Assembly (NCBI RefSeq): GCF_023656545.1
Contig: NZ_JAMOKF010000019.1
Location: forward strand, 1 to 39,203
DNA: 39,203 nt
From: Micromonospora phytophila
Lineage (GTDB): Bacteria; Actinomycetota; Actinomycetes; Mycobacteriales; Micromonosporaceae
Reading direction: 5' to 3'
Shown: piece after piece, positions 15,809 to 22,434 of the stretch
How positions within the stretch are numbered: the stretch's first letter is position 1
How the letters are laid out: every line of letters begins with the position of its first letter
Position numbers and translations under genes: made by a program
The notes under the pieces: generated by a model
The model's database searches: none
Told to the model about the DNA's origin: nothing
Seen by the model: only the letters and a program-made list of their open reading frames with translations

Positions 15809-15991
15809 CTAGCCACGCTTCTTGCCCTTGCCCTCGGGGTTACCCGACGTGCCGGCCGCCGGCTTCTTGGCCTTCTTGCGCTCCGCCTTCACCACGTCGC
15901 TCACCGCCTGGGCGATGGCCCGATCCGCCTCGGAGGTGGCGTGCTGGTAGATCATGGCCGCCTGGGACGAGTCATGGCCCATCCGCGGCAT
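15809..15991 (-). pseudogene. Truncated tyrosine recombinase/integrase (C-terminal end only)
   Basis: Sixty codons remain. MGHDSSQAAMIYQHATSEADRA is unmistakably the end of an actinobacterial phage/ICE tyrosine integrase, including the final Gly-His and the nucleophilic tyrosine in MIYQHAT, followed by the usual Lys-rich tail. Everything upstream (DNA-binding domains, catalytic Arg residues) is missing: the frame meets unrelated sequence near 15992 and a stop at 16010, which is the stop codon of the neighbouring membrane-protein gene. The fragment lies 90 bp from the tRNA-Gly 3' end, the normal place for int. It cannot be active. Confidence 0.85.
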
Positions 15992-16009
15992 CGGAACTAG
16001 GCGGTGCCG

Positions 16010-16819
16010 TCAACTCCGGGTGTGGGGGGTCGGGTTGGCAGGTTTGTCCCTCAGCGCGTCTAGCAGGCGGCGGTATTCGGCCTCGCTTCCGATCGCCGCG
16101 CGATGTTCGGGATGTGCGAGGTAGTACCTGATCGCGTCGCTGATGAACCAGGCATGCACGGTCTTGATCGGTAGCCGTCGCGGGCGCAGCACGAGGCCGC
16201 GACGACGTACCAGGTCGGGTCGGGCGTAGGTGAGGGCCAGAGTCTCGGCGTACAGGGCCGGCCGTTGCGGGTAGCCGGGGGTCAATGCCTCCCATGGCAC
16301 CCGCACTGACCCGGCCAGTGTGCGCCACCACAGGCCCTCAGGCCGCAGGTGAACAAGGAACCCGCACCAGGCTAAGACCATCTGCATACCTGCCAACGCG
16401 GCGACCAGGACCGGCAGGACAGCGTCGACGGGCCGCAGGTTGTGTTCCCGGATCGATGGGACCACAGAGCCGATCTGCACGGAGGCTGCCAACGCCAGAG
16501 CAACCGCGCCGCAAACGGCAATGAAGCTGGGCGGCGTGCTGAAGGACGACGCCCCCGGCAGCACGACGAAGACTGCAGGCCGCTCATCCGGCCAGGCATA
16601 ACTCAACAGCATCACCAGGAACACAGAGCCAACCAGGAGCCCGACGAACAGCATGTCGAGGATCTCGCCGCCGGAGCCCGCGAACCACTGCCCTAGGGGA
16701 TAGCCGACGCAGGCGGCCACAGTGATGGCGAGAATGGTCCGGCGGTGCCGGACTACGGCTGCGCGGAGTGCATACACGCCCCACAGTACGGGTGCCGGAC
16801 CACTCACTTGGTCCGCCAA
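16010..16819 (-). CDS. Hypothetical integral membrane protein
   Basis: Up to 269 aa with about five membrane segments (residues 27-45, 55-75, 88-112, 130-155 and a weaker one near 30) and a soluble C-terminal part (about 165-269) rich in Arg and aromatic residues (VHAWFISDAIRYYLAHPEHRAAIGSEAEYRRLLDAL). I do not recognise a family. Starts: TTG 16819 or GTG 16807. Its stop abuts the broken integrase, so it may have been moved next to it by a deletion. It lies inside the putative integrated element and looks less GC-rich than the flanks. Confidence 0.6.
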   Translation of the reverse strand: MADQVSGPAPVLWGVYALRAAVVRHRRTILAITVAACVGYPLGQWFAGSGGEILDMLFVGLLVGSVFLVMLLSYAWPDERPAVFVVLPGASSFSTPPSFIAVCGAVALALAASVQIGSVVPSIREHNLRPVDAVLPVLVAALAGMQMVLAWCGFLVHLRPEGLWWRTLAGSVRVPWEALTPGYPQRPALYAETLALTYARPDLVRRRGLVLRPRRLPIKTVHAWFISDAIRYYLAHPEHRAAIGSEAEYRRLLDALRDKPANPTPHTRS

Positions 16820-16919
16820 ATAGACCGATCATGTCAAGCGTCTGGTGGGACGATCAGCAGGGGGCACTCTCCGCCTGCTGATCTTCACAGCGAGCCCACC
16901 AACTCCTAAGGTCAGCCCC

Positions 16920-17072
16920 GTGAACGGTGAGGCTCGTGGGCGAGCGGCGTTGGTCAAGGTCCGGGCGGGATTCGCAATCATGATCGTCGTCTGCGCTCTC
17001 AGTGGTTACCTCGCGTGGCCGGTCCTGGCCGAGCCGGTCTATCTGGCCCGCTCGATCATCAACCGTGGCTGA
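16920..17072 (+). CDS. Possible small single-span membrane protein
   Basis: A 50-codon frame from GTG 16920: a basic start (MNGEARGRAALVKVRAG) then one membrane helix (FAIMIVVCALSGYLAWPVL) and a short tail. No homology is recognised. The frame is open further upstream to 16845, but the helix-only form looks more natural. Low confidence because the region is an island of uncertain genes. Confidence 0.35.
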   Translation: MNGEARGRAALVKVRAGFAIMIVVCALSGYLAWPVLAEPVYLARSIINRG

Positions 17073-17184
17073 TCCGCTTCACATCTCCGCGACCTGGTGT
17101 GCGACAGGTGGTCTGGGACCTGGCGGCAGGTAGGCGGAGCTTTGACGCACGGATCTGCCCACGTGCGCGGGTGAGCCGCAGGCC

Positions 17185-17751
17185 TCACGAGGTTGCGGTA
17201 GACGCCGGCTTCAGACGCTTCCGCTCGACAACGCTTGTTGCCGTCACCACACTCAGCGGCGGCACGTCCTTCGCGACCACGGCGCCCGCGCCGACGACCG
17301 AGCCGCGACCGATTGTCACTCCCGGGGTGACCGTGGCTGCAGCGCCGATCCACACATCATCCTCGATGACGATGGGCGCGTGCGTGATGAAGTCGTACCG
17401 CTCGTCGAGCTCGACGGGGTGTCCGGCAGTGCTCAGAGTCACCCGGGGACCGATCAGGACGCGGTCACCGATGGTGATGCCCCCGTAGTCCAGGAAGAAG
17501 CATCCCTGATTGATGAACACGCGCTCTCCGAACGATGCTCCAAGCCCGTAGTCGCAATAGAACGGGGGCAGGATGGACAAAGAGTCAGGGATCGGTTCGC
17601 CGAAGATCTCGGTGAGCACCGTCCTGCGCGCGTCGAGGTCGTCAAACGGCAGCACGTTGAGGCGCGAGGTCAGGCTCATGACGAGCTGTACGCGCTCCGC
17701 GAAGGCTCGTGACTCGGGCGTCCCTGTTCGTAAACGTTGCTCGTTGCGCAC
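17185..17751 (-). CDS. Maltose/galactoside-type O-acetyltransferase (LbH fold)
   Basis: A protein of 188 aa. An N-terminal mac-type helical region (about residues 8-60, LPFDDLDARRTVLTEIFGEPIPD) is followed by left-handed beta-helix hexapeptide repeats (about 70-175, e.g. ITIGDRVLIGPRVTLSTAGHPVE and IVIEDDVWIGAAATVTPGVTIGRGSVVGAGAVV). The histidine in STAGHPVE (about residue 110) is the catalytic base. Such enzymes acetylate sugars with acetyl-CoA and form trimers. GTG 17751 is the start. It lies within the putative integrated element; the natural acceptor is not predictable. Confidence 0.9.
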   Translation of the reverse strand: MRNEQRLRTGTPESRAFAERVQLVMSLTSRLNVLPFDDLDARRTVLTEIFGEPIPDSLSILPPFYCDYGLGASFGERVFINQGCFFLDYGGITIGDRVLIGPRVTLSTAGHPVELDERYDFITHAPIVIEDDVWIGAAATVTPGVTIGRGSVVGAGAVVAKDVPPLSVVTATSVVERKRLKPASTATS

Positions 17752-17921
17752 GAGGCGATGCTGGCACGGCGAGTCAGATACCCGGTGACGACCCCGGGCA
17801 GGGAACGTCCGAGCCCGCGTTCCTCCTCGGCCGGTACATCGCTGGGATCAAGTTCATGCTCTTCGGCCTACTCGTAGTCGGTGGCGGCGTTGTCTACCTC
17901 ATCGCACCACCAGCCGAGTAA
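17709..17921 (+). CDS. Possible small membrane protein
   Basis: A 70-codon frame whose last 30 residues form one convincing membrane helix (YIAGIKFMLFGLLVVGGGVVYLIAPPAE). The first 15 codons overlap the acetyltransferase gene on the other strand, so the true start is probably later and unclear. I know no family. It may be a remnant. Confidence 0.3.
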   Translation: MTRASLFVNVARCARGDAGTASQIPGDDPGQGTSEPAFLLGRYIAGIKFMLFGLLVVGGGVVYLIAPPAE

Positions 17922-17976
17922 CGCGCACATGACTAGCCCGGGCGGGGCAACGCCCGAATGCCACATGGGCGCGATC

Positions 17977-18101
17977 TCGGGGCTCCGCCCCGAACCCCGG
18001 CCTTCCCTCGGAGCTCAGCGGCGGACGGACGTCAGGCGGGATCTCCTCGATCAGGCACCACAAGGGGCTGGACGGTCTACGACTGCCCGACGAGGAGATC
18101 C
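17977..18101. repeat. Inverted repeats in a gene-poor stretch of the element
   Basis: Two structures lie here: a perfect 7-bp hairpin TCGGGGC-TCC-GCCCCGA (17977-17993), and GGATCTCCTCG (18039-18049) facing CGAGGAGATCC (18091-18101). The second could be a terminator for the membrane-protein gene ending at 18134, or an operator pair. No gene is seen in 17922-18133. Confidence 0.4.
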
Positions 18102-18133
18102 GCTCCCCGAGATCTACCGTGCCCGGCCCCGAC

Positions 18134-18979
18134 CTATGAAGCGTCAGCCTCGCGGGAACTGCGCAATGTGCCGACGGCCACCAGTCCCGCACCGGCGAGC
18201 GCGATTGCCGCCTCTATGGCCCACGACACCTGAGGGAAGCCTTCCGTTGGCGTGCTCACCCGCACTCCTAGCGCCAGGAAGGCGCCGTCGGAAGGCTTGG
18301 CCATGAGCCACCAGCCTGACCACTGTGCGGCGAGATCCGAGTAAGCGCGAGCCGCTCCGAGTGACAGCAGGAACAACCCCAGCGGGAGCAGCCAACGCCG
18401 GTCGGCCCGCCACCCTGACAGCGCGAGTGCCCCCATGGTCACGAGGGCAGCGAGCAGCGCCGGCCACACCGTCCCGAGCAGGTCGAGCAGCGGATAACGG
18501 CCGGACTCCCGCGCGGAGCTCAGCCCGAACCAGGCGAATAGCACCAGTGCGAGGACTGTCGTCGCCAGACCCCGCCGCCTGTCGCGTGACGGTAGCGCCA
18601 ACGCGCCGGCCGCGAGACAGAGAACGCCAAGCGCCAAACCCAGCGCGGCGAGCCTTTCCCGGTCGATCATCTCCTGCCAACGCGCCAAGATGGCCGTCTT
18701 TGTTACTCCTTGGCCGTATGCCAGCCAGCCTGCCTCATCGACCTGCTCCTGGTACCAGAGCAGTCTCATCGCCGCCACCACGGCAAGTAGCCCGATACCT
18801 GTGGCGACGGCCCACCTCACGCGGCGCACACCTCGGTCAACCAGGACGTAGCCGAGCAGTGCGAGCAGCATGACTAGGCCGAACTGCAGCGACGCGGCCG
18901 GCATGGCGAGCAACGCCGCCGCAACCGAGAGCAGACCGGCCGCGACGGATGCAACGAGCAGGCCGAACGGAAGACGCAT
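18134..18979 (-). CDS. Hypothetical multi-span membrane protein
   Basis: A protein of 281 aa with about seven or eight membrane segments (near residues 5-25, 30-48, 57-75, 112-135, 140-158, 172-200, 205-222 and 250-272). The N-terminal stretch is exceptionally hydrophobic (LPFGLLVASVAAGLLSVAAALLAMP). A long loop near 80-110 (YQEQVDEAGWLAYGQGVTKTAILARWQEMI) and an Arg-rich segment (PSRDRRRG) give topology. I recognise no family. Start ATG 18979. It ends the island on the right, 106 bp before the second tRNA copy. Confidence 0.6.
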   Translation of the reverse strand: MRLPFGLLVASVAAGLLSVAAALLAMPAASLQFGLVMLLALLGYVLVDRGVRRVRWAVATGIGLLAVVAAMRLLWYQEQVDEAGWLAYGQGVTKTAILARWQEMIDRERLAALGLALGVLCLAAGALALPSRDRRRGLATTVLALVLFAWFGLSSARESGRYPLLDLLGTVWPALLAALVTMGALALSGWRADRRWLLPLGLFLLSLGAARAYSDLAAQWSGWWLMAKPSDGAFLALGVRVSTPTEGFPQVSWAIEAAIALAGAGLVAVGTLRSSREADAS

Positions 18980-19085
18980 GGCCAAGATCGTGACACATGA
19001 GCCAGAAGGGCGCGTAGCCAGAGATATGGAGCAGACCGGGTTAGCACCAATTCGTCGGGTAGCCGAATGGGCGAGATGGCCGGTA

Positions 19086-19178
19086 TTCCCAGCTGACAGT
19101 GCGGGTTCGACTCCCGTCACCCGCTCCATGCGAAGGCCCTGGTCAGGACGCGATCCTAGCCAGGGCCTTCGACGGTTC
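19086..19178. repeat. Direct repeat copy B: tRNA-Gly 3' half plus terminator
   Basis: It starts at TTCCC in the former anticodon loop, keeps the T-arm (GCGGGTTCGACTCCCGT), the acceptor 3' strand CACCCGC and CCA, then the whole terminator (CGAAGGCCCTGG 19131-19142, CCAGGGCCTTCG 19160-19171). The 5' half of a tRNA is not recognisable, so this is not a functional tRNA gene. With copy A it brackets 3.4 kb of foreign-looking DNA. Confidence 0.82.
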
Positions 19179-19235
19179 ACGAGTTCTGGCCATTGCCCGG
19201 GCCATCGGCCTGTCATTAGCGTCCGGTCCGAGGTG

Positions 19236-19496
19236 ATGGAGATGGCAGCGAACCTGACCCGAGACGAGGCGATTGCCCTCGTGGAGCGGATCATGAGCGG
19301 CGACCACGCGGACGACGCTGAGGTGGACAGTTGGCTGGACCAACTGATGCGAGACCTCGTCTGTCCGGACATCTCCGGTCTGATGTTCTGGACTGATCCC
19401 GGGTTGACGGCCGCTGAGGTGGTTGACCGAGCCTTGGCCTATCAGCCAATCGAGATGCAGTCCACGCCATGGGCGGAGTCGCCGCCGAGCACCTAG
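19236..19496 (+). CDS. Small acidic protein resembling colicin/pyocin immunity proteins
   Basis: A protein of 86 aa. LTRDEAIALVERIMSGDHADDAEVDSWLDQL (about residues 7-37) and CPDISGLMFWTDPGLTAAEVVDRALAY (about 43-69) follow the layout of the E-type colicin immunity family (helices, then a conserved D-I/L-I/M-F/Y-W/Y motif, then a helix). No nuclease bacteriocin or toxin gene is next to it, so it is an orphan. In actinomycetes such proteins are often found alone and may have other roles. Starts GTG 19233, ATG 19236 or ATG 19242 are all in frame. It begins 58 bp after repeat copy B. Confidence 0.65.
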   Translation: MEMAANLTRDEAIALVERIMSGDHADDAEVDSWLDQLMRDLVCPDISGLMFWTDPGLTAAEVVDRALAYQPIEMQSTPWAESPPST

Positions 19497-19689
19497 CCTC
19501 ACCCCTTTACTCAGGTGGACCGCCGCCAGGTCCGGTCGCCAGATTCGCCCGGAGCTGCCGGGCGAGGTCATGCCCGCTCAGCTACTCCGCCGGGTGCGCA
19601 TGGTCGGCATCGCCGAGGAGATCCGCTCAACTTCCAGCGTCGACGGCTTCCACAGCCGACCTGGCCGGCAAGCGGCAACAGGGAAAGGG

Positions 19690-20136
19690 CTACTGCGTCG
19701 GCGTCGCGGCTGGGAGCAGGGCGACCAGGCCGCGTGGGTACAAAACCGCCTCGCCGCTGGTGAAGCGGCTCAGCGGTTGCCAGCTCACGGGGCTGCCCTC
19801 GTCCTTGATGTGACCGACGGCATCTCGGTCATACATTGACAGATCGGCCAGGTTGGCGGAGTAGACGAACACGATCTCGTGGCCTGCCCGGCCGAATGCC
19901 GCGAAGATGTTCTCCACGACCCCGAGCAGCTCCACGTCGGACAGCCCGACGTCCAGCTCTTCCCGTAGCTCCCGCTGCACCGCCTCGACGGCCGACTCGC
20001 CGAACTCGATGCCGCCACCCAAGGGTCGGTAGTACGTCTCCTGCTTCGTCGCATCGTGCCCCTCGAAGACCAGGATGTCGTCTCCGCGTCGTATGGCAGC
20101 GATGGCGATGGGCCGAATCTGCGGGGTCGTGTTCAT
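19690..20136 (-). CDS. NUDIX hydrolase
   Basis: A protein of 148 aa, typical size for a NUDIX domain. The Nudix box lies at about residues 41-64 (GGIEFGESAVEAVQRELREEL and DV), with all catalytic glutamates of the REUxEE core in place. A preceding strand (YYRPLGG) and a following strand (VELLGVVENIFA) complete the fold. It hydrolyses a nucleoside diphosphate linked to some moiety; the substrate cannot be predicted. It is divergent from the 20348 gene across 211 bp in which I see no clear promoter. The stretch 19497-19689 holds no gene I can support. Confidence 0.92.
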   Translation of the reverse strand: MNTTPQIRPIAIAAIRRGDDILVFEGHDATKQETYYRPLGGGIEFGESAVEAVQRELREELDVGLSDVELLGVVENIFAAFGRAGHEIVFVYSANLADLSMYDRDAVGHIKDEGSPVSWQPLSRFTSGEAVLYPRGLVALLPAATPTQ

Positions 20137-20347
20137 GCTGTGACCCTAGGTAGCACCTGCGCCGGGTGCTCCTGAATTTCAGCGGGCCGAACTGAGCCGC
20201 TCCGAGCGCTCAAGGCATGCCGTTGTCTCGGGATACCGGGCAGTAACAGTGATCCATCCGGTCTTCCTCGTGCGCCATCCCTGCCCTTAGGCTTGCTCAG
20301 CCTTCGGCTGGCAAACGCCGATCTTGCTCACGGGGTGGGGGTGGGAC

Positions 20348-21988
20348 GTGCGGATCAAGCTGATCGCACGCCTTGTGGTCGCGGCACTCGGTGCCGCGTT
20401 CGTCGTCGCGTCGCCGTCGGGTTTCGGCGTGGCGCACGCCGACAGCACCATCGGGCTCGGCACCGATACGCACTGGCAGATGGTCGTCGACTCGGCGCAC
20501 GGGCAGCTGTTCTTCAGCCCAGGCCTGAACCGGTCGGATGTGCGCGTCACGGACCTGTCCGGTGGCCTGCGTACGACGATCCGGAACCTGCCGGACGCCA
20601 GCGGTATGGCGCTGAGCACGGACGGTTCCACGCTCTACGTGGCCCTTCCCAGGGCGGGTGCCATCGCCGCGATCGCCACCACGACGCTGACCGAGACACA
20701 TCGCTACAGCCTTGGAAGCAGCACCTGTCCAACGTGGCTGACGCCGGCCGGCGGAAAGCTCTACTTCGGGTACGGATGCACGTTCGGCAAGGGCAAGCTG
20801 GGATCACTCGACCTGCGCGGAGGGACGCCGGCCGTGGCCCTGGACCTGCCGCTCGACGACACCTTCGCCGAGCCCCCGCTGCTGGGCAGCAGCCCGGGCG
20901 ACCCGGATCTGCTCCTGGTGGTGGACCGGTCCACCGCATCGTCCTCCACCTCGGGCACACCGATCCTGTACGACGTCTCGTCCGGGACGCCGTCGAAGGT
21001 CGCGGCCCTGCCGTGGGACACCTGCACCGGCCTGAACGACGCTGCGCTGACGCCCGACGCGAGCAAGGTCATCCTGGCCTGCGATTTCCTGGGCGATCGT
21101 TCGGTGGCCGCGACCAGGCACGCGGCGTTCTCCACGACGGACCTGTCGGCGGCGGGCGGGTATCCGTCCGGCGTCTGGCCGAAGGCCGTGACGACCGCCC
21201 CGAACGGCTCCTTCGTCGTCGTCGGTTCGACGTCGACGATCTACGTCGAGCGGCCGGACGGGACCCTGGTACACCGGTACGACCTCCCGCAGGGCAGCTA
21301 CCTCGAGCGGCAGGGCCTGGCCGTCAGCGCCGACAGCAGGACGGTGTACGCCGTCGCCGCCGACCAGAACGGGGGCCGGAGGCTGCATCTGCTGACGGAC
21401 TTCGCGAAGGCGGCATCCTCGCTCACGCTGTCCGCGCCGCCGACGAGCGCCCGCGCCGCGAAGCTCACCGTCAGCGGGCAGCTGACGATCCCGGGCGCAA
21501 CCATGCCGCGGACGCTGCGGGTGGTGAAGAACGACCTGGCCGGCACCCAGCCACTGCCCGACGTCACCACTACCGCCACCGGGGCGTTCTCCTTCTCCGA
21601 CACCCCGCCGGTCGGCGGGCCCAACACCTACACCGTGACCCTTCCCGGCGACGCCGCGCACCTGGGATCGAGTCGGTCGATCACCGTGGAGGTCTCCCGC
21701 GCCTACACCGCAATGCGCGTCACGACGAACGCGAGCATCTACGGTTACGGCCGCTCCGCGATGGTAACCGCTCAGCTGGGCACCACCTACAACAGCCGTA
21801 GGGTCTGCCTGTACGCCCTCCCCTTCGGTGCCGCCCGCACCACGCTGAAGTGCGGCACGGTGGACTCGTCCGGCAAGCTGACGGTCAGCTACCCGATGTA
21901 CCGGCGGACGATGTTCATCGCCAGCTTCGCCGGGGACCACCGGTACGCGCCCGCCAGGGCCTTCCGCACCGCGAACGTGAGCCAGTGA
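20348..21988 (+). CDS. Secreted YncE-like propeller protein with C-terminal Ig-like domains
   Basis: A protein of 546 aa. A signal peptide (about residues 1-32, LIARLVVAALGAAFVVASPSG, cleavage after AHA) is followed by about 330 residues of repeated strand motifs with GMALSTDGSTLYVALP and GLAVSADSRTVYAVAAD, the pattern of YncE/lactonase-like beta-propeller blades. The last ~180 residues form Ig-like beta-sandwich domains (LTLSAPPTSARAAKLTVSG, TTATGAFSFSDTPPVGGPNTYTVTLPGDA, then a final domain ending FAGDHRYAPARAFRTANVSQ). The role is probably extracellular binding; the ligand is unknown. The GTG at 20348 is preferred because the signal peptide starts there. Confidence 0.75.
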   Translation: MRIKLIARLVVAALGAAFVVASPSGFGVAHADSTIGLGTDTHWQMVVDSAHGQLFFSPGLNRSDVRVTDLSGGLRTTIRNLPDASGMALSTDGSTLYVALPRAGAIAAIATTTLTETHRYSLGSSTCPTWLTPAGGKLYFGYGCTFGKGKLGSLDLRGGTPAVALDLPLDDTFAEPPLLGSSPGDPDLLLVVDRSTASSSTSGTPILYDVSSGTPSKVAALPWDTCTGLNDAALTPDASKVILACDFLGDRSVAATRHAAFSTTDLSAAGGYPSGVWPKAVTTAPNGSFVVVGSTSTIYVERPDGTLVHRYDLPQGSYLERQGLAVSADSRTVYAVAADQNGGRRLHLLTDFAKAASSLTLSAPPTSARAAKLTVSGQLTIPGATMPRTLRVVKNDLAGTQPLPDVTTTATGAFSFSDTPPVGGPNTYTVTLPGDAAHLGSSRSITVEVSRAYTAMRVTTNASIYGYGRSAMVTAQLGTTYNSRRVCLYALPFGAARTTLKCGTVDSSGKLTVSYPMYRRTMFIASFAGDHRYAPARAFRTANVSQ

Positions 21989-22068
21989 CCGGGGTGCTGG
22001 GCAGCTACCACACCACCTCCGGCCCGTAGGCGATGGTGGGCGGCGTCCGCCCCGCCTGTTCGAGGACG

Positions 22069-22107
22069 CGACGAGGGGCCCGGCCGAATCGGCCGGGCCC
22101 CTCGTCG
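22069..22107. terminator. Very strong bidirectional terminator-like hairpin
   Basis: Perfect 19-bp arms (CGACGAGGGGCCCGGCCGA and complement) around one base. It is 80 nt after the propeller gene's stop but only 12 nt beyond a TAG that ends an open minus-strand frame (22120), the spacing seen after the two CW-binding genes. It shares the core GGGCCCGGCCGA with those at 24479 and 26154. Confidence 0.82.
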
Positions 22108-22119
22108 ATCACGTCCGTG

Positions 22120-22332
22120 CTACTCGGCGATCCGCCGCATCGCCGACCTGGCCGCCTCGGCGGCGTCGGTGACGGTACGGGCGCCGGCGCGGTCGTAATG
22201 CGCGCGCTGACCCGAGCGGTACGCGGCGCGACACGCTTCGTAGCCGCGCGTGCGTCATCCGGCCGCCGACCTGCTCCACCTTTCAGCCAGATGTCATCAA
22301 CCCATCGGCGATTCGGGGCAGCGCGGAGCTAA
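22120..22332 (-). pseudogene. Possible C-terminal remnant of a cell-wall-binding paralog
   Basis: Reading the minus strand back from TAG 22120-22122 gives an open frame without any plausible start, ending ARTVTDAAEAARSAMRRIAE. This resembles the Ala-rich helical tails of the two neighbouring CW_binding_2 proteins (HRTAQEAAEAAKSVREH and PRTVADFKAAAEAAAERF) and is followed at the same distance by the same kind of hairpin. Only the last ~25 codons look related. Similarity is short and of low complexity, so this is tentative. Confidence 0.3.
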
Positions 22333-22434
22333 AAGATCTCTTAAGGTTCTGCACATATCTGCGTCGCCCCGCGCCGGATCAGCCGGCGGACGGGTGCCAT
22401 CTCCAACGACGCGCCTCATCAGCAGGGAGTTCCC

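Noticed and set aside
19013..19127. Second complete tRNA gene
   Set aside because: The 3' half and CCA are present but the 5' acceptor and D-arm cannot pair, so it is only a tRNA fragment.
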